A DNA stretch of 19,634 nt from an uncultured Clostridia bacterium (lineage in GTDB: Bacteria > Bacillota > Clostridia > Christensenellales > Aristaeellaceae): positions 1 to 19,634 of the forward strand of contig CAMMGP010000003.1 in NCBI GenBank assembly GCA_946496415.1, read 5' to 3'. Below the pieces are notes generated by a model. The model saw nothing but the letters and a program-made list of their open reading frames with translations. It did no database searches and was not told where the DNA came from. The first letter of the stretch is position 1. Each line of letters starts with the position of its first letter. Positions 1 through 7,033 of the stretch are shown here, in pieces. The translations under genes were made by a program, and so were the position numbers.

Positions 1-91
1 TCCATGTAAGCTCCCTTGGATGCAAGTTTGCTTCCTTGGCTTGCGGGCTTTCTCAACGCTCTGCCAGTCTGTTGACTTTGTCAACATCCTG

Positions 92-128
92 CGGCGCGGA
101 CAGCATTTTCGCTGTCCGCGCCGGTTTT
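92..128 (+). terminator. Rho-independent terminator of a gene left of the window
   Basis: A 13-bp perfect GC-rich stem (92-104 with 111-123) has a six-base loop and is followed by TTTT at 125-128. The T tract lies only on the plus-strand side, so it should end a plus-strand transcript entering from outside the window rather than the LysR gene transcribed towards it. A near copy of this hairpin ends the window's rhamnose catabolic region at 19084-19123. Confidence 0.75.
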
Positions 129-152
129 CCTGCGCAAAAGCCGCAAACCGCC

Positions 153-1049
153 TCATGCGTTCGGGAACTTCTGAAGAAAGTGCCGCAAGGCGGGATTCTC
201 GTTGTCCCCGCGCCAGGCGATGAGGATTTCCTCCGTCTCTTCCTTGCCGGAAAGGGGGACGAACACGACGTTCTCCGTGCCGATGTCCCAGGGATGGGAG
301 TATTCCGGCACGATGGAAATGCCCTCTTCCGCCGCCACCATCATCAGTATGCTCTCCATGTCGTTTGAGCGCAGTATGATATTGGGCTGATAGCCCGCCC
401 GCTGATAGAGGCTGATATAGAAGGCGTCGCCGAAGGAATTGCCGGTGCCCGAGGGAGACATGTAGAGTATGTTTTCCTGCTTGAGTTCTCTACGGGTGAG
501 TTCGCTTCGCCGGGCGAGCGGATGATCCGCGTAAAGCGCGACGCAAAGCGGCACATGTTCCACCACCCGCAGCTGAACCGCTTCTTCCTCGCGTATATTG
601 GTGCTGTCCCATGTGAAGATGACGTCGTATTCCCCGTTGATCAGTCCGGAAGCCAGCATGTCGGTATCGCAGCGATAGCAGGAGATGAGCACGTTGGGGT
701 ACTCCTGATGAAAGCCGCGCAGATGTTTGGGAAGGTCGCTGTGCTCGTAGCCCTTCGTGTACCCCAGGCGCAGTTCGCCCTCCAGTCCGGTCGAGGCTTC
801 GCGGATGCGCGTCAGCGCCATGTCCATACGCCCGAGAATCTCACGGGCCTCCTTGAGAAACACCTTTCCCTCGGGCGTCAGGGAAACGGGCCGGCTGTTG
901 CGGTCGAACAGCTTTGCCCCGACGTTTTCCTCGAGCGCGCGTATCTGCTGGGTGATCGCCGTCTGCGAAATGTACTGGAGCATGGCCGCTTTGGTAAAAC
1001 TCCCCGTGTCCGCGACGGATACGAAATAACGCAGCTGGTTCAGGTTCAT
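153..1049 (-). CDS. LysR-family transcriptional regulator
   Basis: The product is a DNA-binding regulator of 298 residues, a usual LysR length. An N-terminal winged helix-turn-helix (about residues 1-60, beginning MNLNQLRYF with the SFTKAA and QTAITQQIRALE segments) is followed by a substrate-binding effector domain (about 90-295). The effector domain holds typical LysR wording such as GELRLGY, YDVIF and EEGISIVPE. I chose the ATG at 1049 over the one at 1067 because family members start directly at MNLxQLRYF and AGGTG lies seven bases upstream. It is divergent from an ABC transporter operon with a shared promoter region containing a LysR-like dyad. Control of itself and of that operon is therefore likely, but this is inference. 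The effector is unknown; an aromatic compound would fit the transporter's T-box. Confidence 0.93.
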   Translation of the reverse strand: MNLNQLRYFVSVADTGSFTKAAMLQYISQTAITQQIRALEENVGAKLFDRNSRPVSLTPEGKVFLKEAREILGRMDMALTRIREASTGLEGELRLGYTKGYEHSDLPKHLRGFHQEYPNVLISCYRCDTDMLASGLINGEYDVIFTWDSTNIREEEAVQLRVVEHVPLCVALYADHPLARRSELTRRELKQENILYMSPSGTGNSFGDAFYISLYQRAGYQPNIILRSNDMESILMMVAAEEGISIVPEYSHPWDIGTENVVFVPLSGKEETEEILIAWRGDNENPALRHFLQKFPNA

Positions 1050-1083
1050 AGGAGCGCACCTGCACATTCCATAAGTTTATCTT

Positions 1084-1112
1084 ATTATAGTATGCAAATG
1101 TTGAATTTGCAA
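1084..1112 (-). promoter_or_regulatory. Sigma-A-type promoter of the LysR gene
   Basis: On the minus strand TTGCAA (1112-1107) and TATAAT (1089-1084) are separated by exactly 17 bp. The -10 is a perfect consensus and lies about 35 bp upstream of the chosen LysR start. The -35 hexamer is palindromic and is shared with the divergent plus-strand promoter. Confidence 0.8.
1093..1111. promoter_or_regulatory. Perfect dyad, probable LysR operator
   Basis: TGCAAAT and ATTTGCA flank a five-base centre (GTTGA), giving a perfect 19-bp inverted repeat with the T...A geometry typical of LysR sites. It covers the spacer of the LysR promoter and the -35 hexamer shared by both divergent promoters, so a bound regulator could block or reposition polymerase in both directions. 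Assignment to the adjacent LysR protein is inference. Confidence 0.65.
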
Positions 1113-1135
1113 TCCCCTTCTGAAAGATGTATAAT
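1107..1135 (+). promoter_or_regulatory. Promoter of the T-box/ABC transporter operon
   Basis: TTGCAA (1107-1112) and TATAAT (1130-1135) are separated by 17 bp on the plus strand, predicting transcription from about 1142. The -35 is the same six bases used by the divergent LysR promoter. The transcript then runs through the T-box leader into the transporter genes. Confidence 0.8.
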
Positions 1136-1204
1136 AACCGTGCCTTGGATAAGGCCGGCGCGGAAAGCCTTTTTCGCGTTGAAGTTCGCATAGCGTGAAA
1201 TGCG

Positions 1205-1487
1205 TTTGAGCAGAAAGAGTAGCTGAGAGAAAATCTTCAGAGAGGCGCCGGTGGCTGCGAGGCGTCGTAATATCTCAGGGAAGTTCATTCTGCGAGCGGT
1301 GTGTTGAAATCACAGTAGGCACAACGGGTGCGACCGTTACATCGCCAGGACTTTTCAGCCCATGGCCGGGAGCGGATCTCTTCCGCGATGGGTGCGAAGC
1401 CCAATGAGGCATGTGCCGCAAGGCAGATGCGAAACAGTGTGGTAACACGAGCGATTCGTCCCTGTATTTGCATGCGGGGATTTTTTT
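1205..1487 (+). promoter_or_regulatory. T-box leader, phenylalanine (TTC) specifier
   Basis: This is an RNA leader that senses uncharged tRNA and controls read-through into the transporter genes. Stem I: GCAGAA (1210-1215) pairs with TTCTGC (1288-1293), and CTGAGA (1223-1228) with TCTCAG (1273-1278). The AGTA loop-E strand is at 1218-1221, AGAGAG at 1239-1244, and a GGTGG distal loop is capped by a GGCGCC/GGCGTC helix (1244-1266). The specifier-loop strand 1279-1287 reads G-GAA-G-TTC-A; by position this matches the GAA-N-codon-A pattern of known T-boxes, giving specifier TTC (1284-1286). A hairpin with a GCAA tetraloop (1409-1430) precedes the antiterminator. The antiterminator pairs ACAG (1434-1437) with CTGT (1462-1465) and ACGA (1447-1450) with TCGT (1456-1459). 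Its bulge carries TGGT (1440-1443), complementary to tRNA ACCA. The leader is longer than usual because of extra helices at about 1323-1392. Confidence 0.9.
1459..1487 (+). terminator. T-box attenuator terminator
   Basis: TCCCTGTAT (1459-1467) pairs with ATGCGGGGA (1472-1480) around a TTGC loop, followed by seven T at 1481-1487. The 5' arm contains the bases used by the antiterminator (1462-1465), so the two folds exclude each other as expected for transcription attenuation. Confidence 0.88.
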
Positions 1488-1545
1488 CTTGCCTTTCTCA
1501 TCCTTCGCGGATGGAGAAATAGATACTTTGCTGGAGGTCAGGACT

Positions 1546-2460
1546 ATGAAAAAGACGATCACTTTGCTGATGACCATCGCGCTCACGCTCGCCCTGTGCT
1601 GCGGAGCCTTTGCGGAAAGCTACTCCGTCGGCGTCTGCCAGCTGATGGTACATGATTCGCTGGATCAGGCCACGCAGGGTTTTGTCGACGCGCTGACGGA
1701 AAAGATGGAAGAAGCCGGCAATACGGTGGATATCGACACCCAGGTCGCGGGCGACGCCAGCCTTTGCACCACCGTGGTCAACGCTTTCAACGCCAAGCGC
1801 GTTGATCTGATCATGGCGAACGGCACGCCCGCGCTGCTGGCCGCCGCCAACATGACCACGGAGATCCCGATCCTGGGCACCTCCGTCACGGACTATGACG
1901 ACACCTTCGCCGGCAACATCCCCGCCAATGTGAGCGGCACGTCGGACGCCGTCCCCTTCGCGGAGCAGGCGCAGATGATGATCGACACGCTGGGCCTCGT
2001 CGAGGGCGATCAGGTGGGCGTGCTCTACTGCACCAACGAGTCCAACTCCCTGATTCAGTATGAGGCCGTCAAGGCGCTGTTCGAAGAAAAGGGTATCGTT
2101 GTCAAGGCCTATACATTCTCTGAAACGACAGAACTGCAGGCCGTGACCACTTCCATGGCCAACGAGTGCAAGGCCGTGTACATCCCCTCCGATAACACCG
2201 TCGCCGCCAACGATACCATCGTCGGCACCATCTGCAACGAGCAGAACGTCCCCATTTACACCAGCTATGGCGGGGCCATCTGCTACGCCAGTCTGGCCAT
2301 CGACTACTACCAGCTCGGCTACGAGACCGGCCTGATGGCGGCGGACATCCTCCTCAACGGTGCATCTCCCGCGGACATCGAGATCATGACCTTGACGCCC
2401 GCCGTCACCTACAACGAGGAACTCTGCGCGCAGCTGGGCATCGAAGTGCCCGCCAACTGA
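1546..2460 (+). CDS. ABC transporter substrate-binding protein (TrpX/PF04392 type)
   Basis: This 304-residue extracytoplasmic binding protein of the COG2984 type would capture the solute for the permease and ATPase that follow. The start is the ATG at 1546 with GGAGG eight bases upstream; longer in-frame extensions would run back into the T-box. Residues 1-23 are a signal peptide (basic MKK, hydrophobic core, AFA just before ES). The two cysteines at the core end do not form a canonical lipobox, which is odd for a monoderm. The body contains family-like segments such as MANGTPALLAAANMTTEIP and ILGTSVTDY. TrpX homologues are usually called tryptophan/tyrosine transporters, but the Phe-type T-box upstream points to phenylalanine or a precursor here. 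Substrate is inference. Confidence 0.9.
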   Translation: MKKTITLLMTIALTLALCCGAFAESYSVGVCQLMVHDSLDQATQGFVDALTEKMEEAGNTVDIDTQVAGDASLCTTVVNAFNAKRVDLIMANGTPALLAAANMTTEIPILGTSVTDYDDTFAGNIPANVSGTSDAVPFAEQAQMMIDTLGLVEGDQVGVLYCTNESNSLIQYEAVKALFEEKGIVVKAYTFSETTELQAVTTSMANECKAVYIPSDNTVAANDTIVGTICNEQNVPIYTSYGGAICYASLAIDYYQLGYETGLMAADILLNGASPADIEIMTLTPAVTYNEELCAQLGIEVPAN

Positions 2461-2496
2461 GCCGCGAAAGAAAACTGAGATTGGAAGAAATACGAT

Positions 2497-3420
2497 ATGG
2501 CTTTCCTCTACGCGCTGCCTGGCGCCATCGCGGAAGGGCTGATTTGGGGCCTGATGGGCATTGGCGTCTACATTTCCTATAAGATACTGGACATTGCGGA
2601 TCTGACGGTCGACGGCTCGATCTGTACGGGGGCCTGCGTCTGTGCGGTATTGCTGGGAAGCGGCGTGCCCGTGTGGGTCAGCGTGCTCGCGGCGTTTGTC
2701 GCGGGCGCGCTGGCCGGTATGGTCACCGGCCTTCTCCACACCGCGCTGGGCATTCCTTCCATTCTGGCCGGCATACTCACGCAGCTCATGCTCTACTCGG
2801 TGAACCTGTTCATTCTCGGCGGCAAGTCTCTGGTCGCGGTCGATCCGCGGGCCAACGCCCTGTGGGTACACATGAGCGACAACCCTTCCTCCATCCTGGC
2901 GATGCTGATCCTGGTCACGGTGGTCATCCTCTGCCTGTGGCAGTTCTTCTACACGGAGATCGGCCTCACGCTCAAGTCCACGGGCGACAATCCCGACATG
3001 AGCCGGGCGCAGGGCGTCAACGTCAAGCGCAATCAGGTCGTTGGCCTCGCCATCGCCAACGCCATCGTCGCCCTCGCCGGGGCGATGCTCGCGCAGTACA
3101 AGGGTTCGGCCAACATCAACGACGGCCGCGGGGCCATCGTCATCGGCCTTGCCGCCATCTTTATCGGCCTGTCCGTGTCCCTGAAGATCAAGCCCAACTT
3201 CGTGGTCAGCCTCATCGGCGTGCTGGGCGGCGGCATTATTTACTACATCGTCTACAACCTGGTCATCCTCATGGGACTGAAGACGGACTATCTGAAGATG
3301 CTCTCCGCCATCATCGTTACCGTCTTCCTCGCGGTGCCGTACTTAAAGGGCGAGTACTTTACCCGGCGCAAGTCCCTGCGGCCGCAGGATATGGCGAATG
3401 GAGGTGGGGAAGGTGCTTAA
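2497..3420 (+). CDS. ABC transporter permease (TrpY/COG4120 type)
   Basis: This 307-residue integral membrane permease probably forms the channel of the transporter. It has about eight to nine hydrophobic segments spread over residues 5-285. The N-terminal motif ISYKILDIADLTVDGS and the later LKSTGDNPDMSRAQGVN loop (about residues 160-180) are typical of the branched-chain-permease-like family that partners PF04392 binding proteins. It starts 36 bases after the binding-protein gene, with only a weak purine-rich site in front (GGAAGAAA). Its end overlaps the ATPase gene by eight bases. It forms one operon under the upstream LysR/T-box control region. The charged C-terminal tail (residues about 288-307) is cytoplasmic by inference. 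Confidence 0.9.
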   Translation: MAFLYALPGAIAEGLIWGLMGIGVYISYKILDIADLTVDGSICTGACVCAVLLGSGVPVWVSVLAAFVAGALAGMVTGLLHTALGIPSILAGILTQLMLYSVNLFILGGKSLVAVDPRANALWVHMSDNPSSILAMLILVTVVILCLWQFFYTEIGLTLKSTGDNPDMSRAQGVNVKRNQVVGLAIANAIVALAGAMLAQYKGSANINDGRGAIVIGLAAIFIGLSVSLKIKPNFVVSLIGVLGGGIIYYIVYNLVILMGLKTDYLKMLSAIIVTVFLAVPYLKGEYFTRRKSLRPQDMANGGGEGA

Positions 3421-4207
3421 GATCACGAACCTGCAAAAGACGTTCAACGCCGGCACCGTCAACGCCAAGACGGCGCTCAATGGCCTTGATCTGGAGATCA
3501 AGGACGGCGAATTCGTCACCGTCATCGGCGGCAACGGCGCGGGCAAGTCCACCTTGCTCAACGCCATCGCCGGCGTGTGGAAGCCGGATTTTGGCTCCAT
3601 CGAGATCGACGGTGTGGACGTGACGCGCATGCCGGAATACAAGCGCGCCAAATTTCTCGGCAGGGTCTTCCAGGACCCCATGAAGGGCACCTCACCCGAT
3701 ATGGAGATCGCTGAAAACCTCGCCATCGCCTCCAGGCGCGGCGAAAAGCGCCGCTTTGTGCGCGGCGTCAAAAGGTCGGATCGCGAAAAGTACCGCCAAC
3801 TGCTCGCCACGCTGGAACTCGGTCTGGAAGACCGCCTCTCCACCAAGGTCGGCCTGCTCTCCGGCGGCCAGAGGCAGGCCATCACGCTGCTGATGGCGAC
3901 GATGAACCGCCCCAAGCTGCTGCTCCTTGACGAGCACACGGCGGCGCTCGACCCCAAGACGGCGGCCAAGGTGCTGGAACTGACGGATCAAATCGTCGAG
4001 AAGAACCATCTGACGACGCTGATGATCACCCACAACATGCGCGACGCCATCACCCACGGCAATCGCCTCATTATGATGTACGAGGGCAATATACTCATCG
4101 ACGTCTCCGGGGAAGAGAAAAGAAATCTCACCGTCGAACATCTGCTCAGCCTGTTTACGCAGGCCAGCGGAGGCGGCGTCGTCAACGACCGCCTTGTCCT
4201 GAACTGA
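3413..4207 (+). CDS. ABC transporter ATP-binding protein (TrpZ/COG1101 type)
   Basis: This is the ATPase subunit, 264 residues from the GTG at 3413. I prefer that start to the in-frame ATG at 3398 because it gives the family-like MLKITNLQKTF and because GGAGG (3400-3404) sits eight bases upstream; the ATG would itself lie on that site. Motifs seen: Walker A GGNGAGKS (39-46), Q-loop Q87, signature LSGGQRQ (149-155), Walker B with DE at 173-174, and H-loop H207. The DEHTAALDP version of the D-loop region is characteristic of this transporter family. The gene overlaps the permease end by eight bases, suggesting translational coupling, and is followed closely by a terminator. Confidence 0.93.
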   Translation: MLKITNLQKTFNAGTVNAKTALNGLDLEIKDGEFVTVIGGNGAGKSTLLNAIAGVWKPDFGSIEIDGVDVTRMPEYKRAKFLGRVFQDPMKGTSPDMEIAENLAIASRRGEKRRFVRGVKRSDREKYRQLLATLELGLEDRLSTKVGLLSGGQRQAITLLMATMNRPKLLLLDEHTAALDPKTAAKVLELTDQIVEKNHLTTLMITHNMRDAITHGNRLIMMYEGNILIDVSGEEKRNLTVEHLLSLFTQASGGGVVNDRLVLN

Positions 4208-4224
4208 AGCGTGTATCAGCAAAA

Positions 4225-4265
4225 CCGCGGATCAAGGAAAAACCTTCCACGATCCGCGGCTTTTT
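4225..4265 (+). terminator. Terminator of the T-box transporter operon
   Basis: CCGCGGATC (4225-4233) pairs with GATCCGCGG (4251-4259). An inner AAGG/CCTT extension lies in the loop, and CTTTTT (4260-4265) follows. It begins 17 bases after the ATPase stop codon and separates this operon from the rhamnose transporter operon. Confidence 0.9.
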
Positions 4266-4441
4266 CTGCGCGCTGTCGCCGCCTGCAACTTGTGGAAAAG
4301 CGGCGCTCGAGTATCGCCGCGCGCGGCCCGTTCCATGTCTCCTGGCCCATGCAACTTTCCTCTGCAATAAGATTTTCCACGCTTTTCACAAAAGAAGAGC
4401 GCACATTTTCAAATTTGGCACATCCATTTTAAGTTCAGACA
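4266..4441 (+). other. Intergenic upstream region of the rhamnose transporter operon
   Basis: No gene is seen here. The region carries short repeated elements that could be regulator sites. GCACAT occurs twice in direct orientation (4401-4406 and 4418-4423), 17 bases apart, around a CAAATTTG palindrome just upstream of the promoter. TTGTGGAAAAGCG (4290-4302) is nearly the inverse of CGCTTTTCACAA (4380-4391), and TTTTCCAC recurs at 4373-4380. Direct repeats upstream of the -35 would suit an AraC-type activator such as the YesN-like protein or the cupin AraC protein in this window, but this is not demonstrated. Confidence 0.35.
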
Positions 4442-4469
4442 TTGACTTTGCCCGTCGGTGCGGTAAAAT
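4442..4469 (+). promoter_or_regulatory. Promoter of the rhamnose ABC transporter operon
   Basis: TTGACT (4442-4447) is followed after 16 bp by TAAAAT (4464-4469). A perfect TATAAT lies at 4469-4474, but its 21-bp spacing to the same -35 is too long. Transcription from about 4476-4482 would leave a leader of roughly 30 bases before the chosen ATG at 4512. A small inverted repeat (ATGGT, AAAA, ACCAT; 4482-4495) sits at the predicted start of the transcript. Confidence 0.65.
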
Positions 4470-4511
4470 ATAATCAATAATATGGTAAAAACCATGTTGG
4501 GGGGCGCCGCC

Positions 4512-6005
4512 ATGTCTGAATACCTGTTGGAAATGAAGAATATCACCAAGATATTCCCTGGCGTCAAGGCTCTGGACAGCGTGCAGTTCAACCTGCGCGC
4601 CGGAGAGATACACGCCCTCGTCGGCGAGAACGGCGCGGGCAAGTCCACGTTCATCAAGACGCTGACCGGCGTGCATCAGCCGGACGGCGGCGAGATCATT
4701 CTCGAGGGCCAAAAGGTGGTCATGAGCGACCCCATCGTCGCCCAGAAGTATGGCATCGCCGCCATCTACCAGCACGCGGCTTCCTATCCGGATCTGTCCG
4801 TGGCGGAGAATATATTCATCGGCCACGAGTTTAAGCGCGGCCCGTTCATCAACTGGGCGCGCGCCAACCGGGAGGCAAAAAAACTGCTCGACGCCGTGGG
4901 CGCGGATTTCAGCCCCACGACGCCGGTGGGCTCTCTCTCCGTCGCCCAACAGCAGTTGGTCGAGATCGCCAAGGCGCTGTCCATGAACGCGAAGATACTC
5001 ATCATGGACGAGCCCACCGCCGCTCTGTCCAAACGCGAGAGCGAAGACCTTTATGACATCTCCCGCAAACTGCGCGCGCAGGGCACGGCCATCATCCTCA
5101 TTTCCCACCGCTTTGAAGACATCTTTGGCCTCGCCGACCGCGTCACGGTTTTCCGCGACGCCAAGTATATCGGCACCTGGGATCTTGAAGAGGTGGACGA
5201 GCCGATGCTCGTGCACCACATGGTCGGGCGCGAGATCACCCAGCTGTTCCCCAAGAAGCAGATCGAGCGCGGCAAGGAACTGCTCAGGATCGACAAACTC
5301 TCGCGCATGGGCTACTATCACGATGTGAGCATGACCGTGCACGCCGGCGAGATCGTCGGCCTGACCGGTCTGGTCGGCGCCGGGCGCACGGAGGTCGTGG
5401 AATCCGTGTTCGGCATCACGAAGGCGGATTCGGGCGATGTCTATTTCGACGGCAGGAAGATCGACGATATCACGCCCGACAAGGCGATGGCAATCGGCAT
5501 CGGCCTTTTGCCGGAGGACCGGCAGAAGCAGGGCCTGCTGCTGGATTGGTCCATCAATCGCAACATCTCTCTTTCCGTGCTTTCCAAATGTCAAAACGGC
5601 CCGGTGCTCCAAAAGAAGAAGGAGTATGAGATCTCAGAGCGCCTCAAGCAGCTTCTGGCGATCAAGGCGCCGACAACCGACACGCTCACCAGCGCGCTCT
5701 CCGGCGGCAACCAGCAAAAAGTGGTCGTGGGCAAACAGCTGGCCGCCGATCCCAAACTGATCATACTCGACGAGCCGACCAAGGGCGTCGATGTGGGCAG
5801 CAAGGCGGCCATCTACGAGATCATGAACGATCTTGCCGCGCAGGGCATGGGCATTTTGATGATCTCTTCGGAGATGCCGGAAGTGATGAACATGTCCGAC
5901 CGCATCTACGTGATGAGCGAAGGAAGGATCACGGCGGAGTTTGAACCGGCAGGCCTGACGCAGGACGTGATCCTCAACGCCGCCATGCCCAAGAGCAAAG
6001 CATGA
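4512..6005 (+). CDS. rhaT: Rhamnose-type sugar ABC transporter ATPase, two ABC domains
   Basis: This 497-residue fused double ATPase energises carbohydrate import of the ribose/rhamnose class. Domain 1 has Walker A GENGAGKS (38-45), signature LSVAQQQ (142-148) and Walker B IMDE (164-167). Domain 2 has the degenerate Walker A LVGAGRTE (287-294), signature LSGGNQQ (396-402) and Walker B LIILDE (416-421). A degenerate second Walker A is normal in this family. The start at 4512 is chosen because GGGGGG lies seven bases upstream and MSEYLLEMKNITK matches family N-termini; ATGs at 4482 and 4494 lie too close to the predicted transcript start. The gene is first in a T-P-Q-S order operon. Rhamnose specificity is inferred from the RhaS-like binding protein and the rhaA/rhaB genes nearby. 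The rhaT name follows rhizobial usage. Confidence 0.92.
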   Translation: MSEYLLEMKNITKIFPGVKALDSVQFNLRAGEIHALVGENGAGKSTFIKTLTGVHQPDGGEIILEGQKVVMSDPIVAQKYGIAAIYQHAASYPDLSVAENIFIGHEFKRGPFINWARANREAKKLLDAVGADFSPTTPVGSLSVAQQQLVEIAKALSMNAKILIMDEPTAALSKRESEDLYDISRKLRAQGTAIILISHRFEDIFGLADRVTVFRDAKYIGTWDLEEVDEPMLVHHMVGREITQLFPKKQIERGKELLRIDKLSRMGYYHDVSMTVHAGEIVGLTGLVGAGRTEVVESVFGITKADSGDVYFDGRKIDDITPDKAMAIGIGLLPEDRQKQGLLLDWSINRNISLSVLSKCQNGPVLQKKKEYEISERLKQLLAIKAPTTDTLTSALSGGNQQKVVVGKQLAADPKLIILDEPTKGVDVGSKAAIYEIMNDLAAQGMGILMISSEMPEVMNMSDRIYVMSEGRITAEFEPAGLTQDVILNAAMPKSKA

Positions 6006-6019
6006 TAGGGGGGAACGAT

Positions 6020-7033
6020 ATGCAGGAGAAGAGAAAGGGCAGACCCCTGTACGCGCTGCTGATCGAGCATCGCGAGATCCCGCTGCTGGCGGTGCTGGTG
6101 TTGCTGCTCATACTGGTCAGCATCCGCGTTCCGGGGTATTTGGGCGCCAATTACATGAACATCCTCAAGGGCGGTTCCATCAACATGGTCATGGCCGCGG
6201 GGATGCTGTGCGTCCTGCTGGTCGGTTCCATCGATATCTCCGTCACGGCCATCCTCGCCTTTGCCGGCGCTGTGTGCGGCAAGTTGATGGGCATGGGCGT
6301 GATCCAGTCCACGTGGATGATGTTCGCGCTGGGCATACTCATCGGCGCGGTCATTGGCGCGGTCAACGGCGTTTTGATGAGCTACGGCAAGGTCATCGCC
6401 ATCATCGTCACGCTGGGCACAAGCTACATCGTGCGCGCCCTCATCCCCATGGAATGGCTGCTGGGCATGAACAAGGTCACGCCCACGGAACTGACGCAGG
6501 GCTTTAAGGACAGCATGGTCACCAACACGTTCCTCGGCCTTCCCTTCCTGGTATGGACGGCGATCATCGTCACCGTGCTGGTGGGTCTGTTCCTCAAGTA
6601 CGCGCGCACGGGCCGCAACCTTTACGCGGTCGGTTCCAACGCTGAGGCCGCGCAGGTTCGCGGCGTGCCCATCGACCGCATCAAGGTGCTGGCGCATGTG
6701 ATCTGCGGCGCCACCGCCGGCCTGGCGGGCGTGATGTGGCTCGGCTATTACTGGGCGATCGAGAAGGGTTCGGCCAACGGCAACGAGATGTTCACCATCG
6801 CGGCCTGCGTGCTGGGCGGCGTCTCGGTCACGGGCGGCTATGGCAAGATCACGGGCGTGGTCATCGGCGCGCTGATGATCGCCACCATCGACAGCGCCAT
6901 TCCGCAGCTGCAACTGGGGAATTCCATGATCACCGAGTTCATCAAGGGCATCCTGCTGCTGTTTGCGATCCTGCTCAACGTCATTCTGCAACGCATCGCC
7001 GACAAGCAGGCTCTGGCGAGGAGGGGTATCTGA
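6020..7033 (+). CDS. rhaP: Rhamnose ABC transporter permease, first
   Basis: This 337-residue membrane permease belongs to the BPD_transp_2 (RbsC-like) family. It has a short basic cytoplasmic N-terminus (MQEKRKGRP) and about nine to ten hydrophobic segments from residue 20 to 330. It carries the signature-like GNLYAVGSN-type loop (here RNLYAVGSNAEAAQVRGV) that contacts the ATPase. The start is the ATG at 6020, preceded by AGGGGGG at 6007-6013; the in-frame ATG at 6002 lies upstream of that site and overlaps the previous gene's end. The gene's stop overlaps the second permease's start by one base (TGATG). It probably pairs with the next gene as a heterodimeric channel, as in rhizobial RhaP/RhaQ. 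Confidence 0.9.
   Translation: MQEKRKGRPLYALLIEHREIPLLAVLVLLLILVSIRVPGYLGANYMNILKGGSINMVMAAGMLCVLLVGSIDISVTAILAFAGAVCGKLMGMGVIQSTWMMFALGILIGAVIGAVNGVLMSYGKVIAIIVTLGTSYIVRALIPMEWLLGMNKVTPTELTQGFKDSMVTNTFLGLPFLVWTAIIVTVLVGLFLKYARTGRNLYAVGSNAEAAQVRGVPIDRIKVLAHVICGATAGLAGVMWLGYYWAIEKGSANGNEMFTIAACVLGGVSVTGGYGKITGVVIGALMIATIDSAIPQLQLGNSMITEFIKGILLLFAILLNVILQRIADKQALARRGI

Noticed and set aside
9..45. GCTCCCTTGG / GCTTCCTTGG imperfect direct repeat at the left edge
   Set aside because: It is only ten bases with one mismatch and has no context; it could be chance.
1316..1350. AACGG-GTGCGA-CCGTT hairpin first considered as the T-box sequence
   Set aside because: It lacks TGGN and has no mutually exclusive terminator. 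The segment at 1434-1487 has both, so this hairpin is an internal helix of the leader.
1498..2871. 457-codon minus-strand frame opposite the T-box operon's binding-protein gene
   Set aside because: It is an antisense shadow crossing two plus-strand genes, with composition typical of reverse-frame translation of GC-rich codons.
4469..4474. Perfect TATAAT upstream of rhaT as the -10
   Set aside because: It lies 21 bp from the only good -35 (TTGACT). TAAAAT at 4464-4469 gives normal 16-bp spacing.
6736..7032. N-terminal extension of the second permease frame
   Set aside because: The extension overlaps the first permease in another frame and gives an arginine/histidine-rich sequence. The ATG at 7033 has a ribosome site and a family-like N-terminus.
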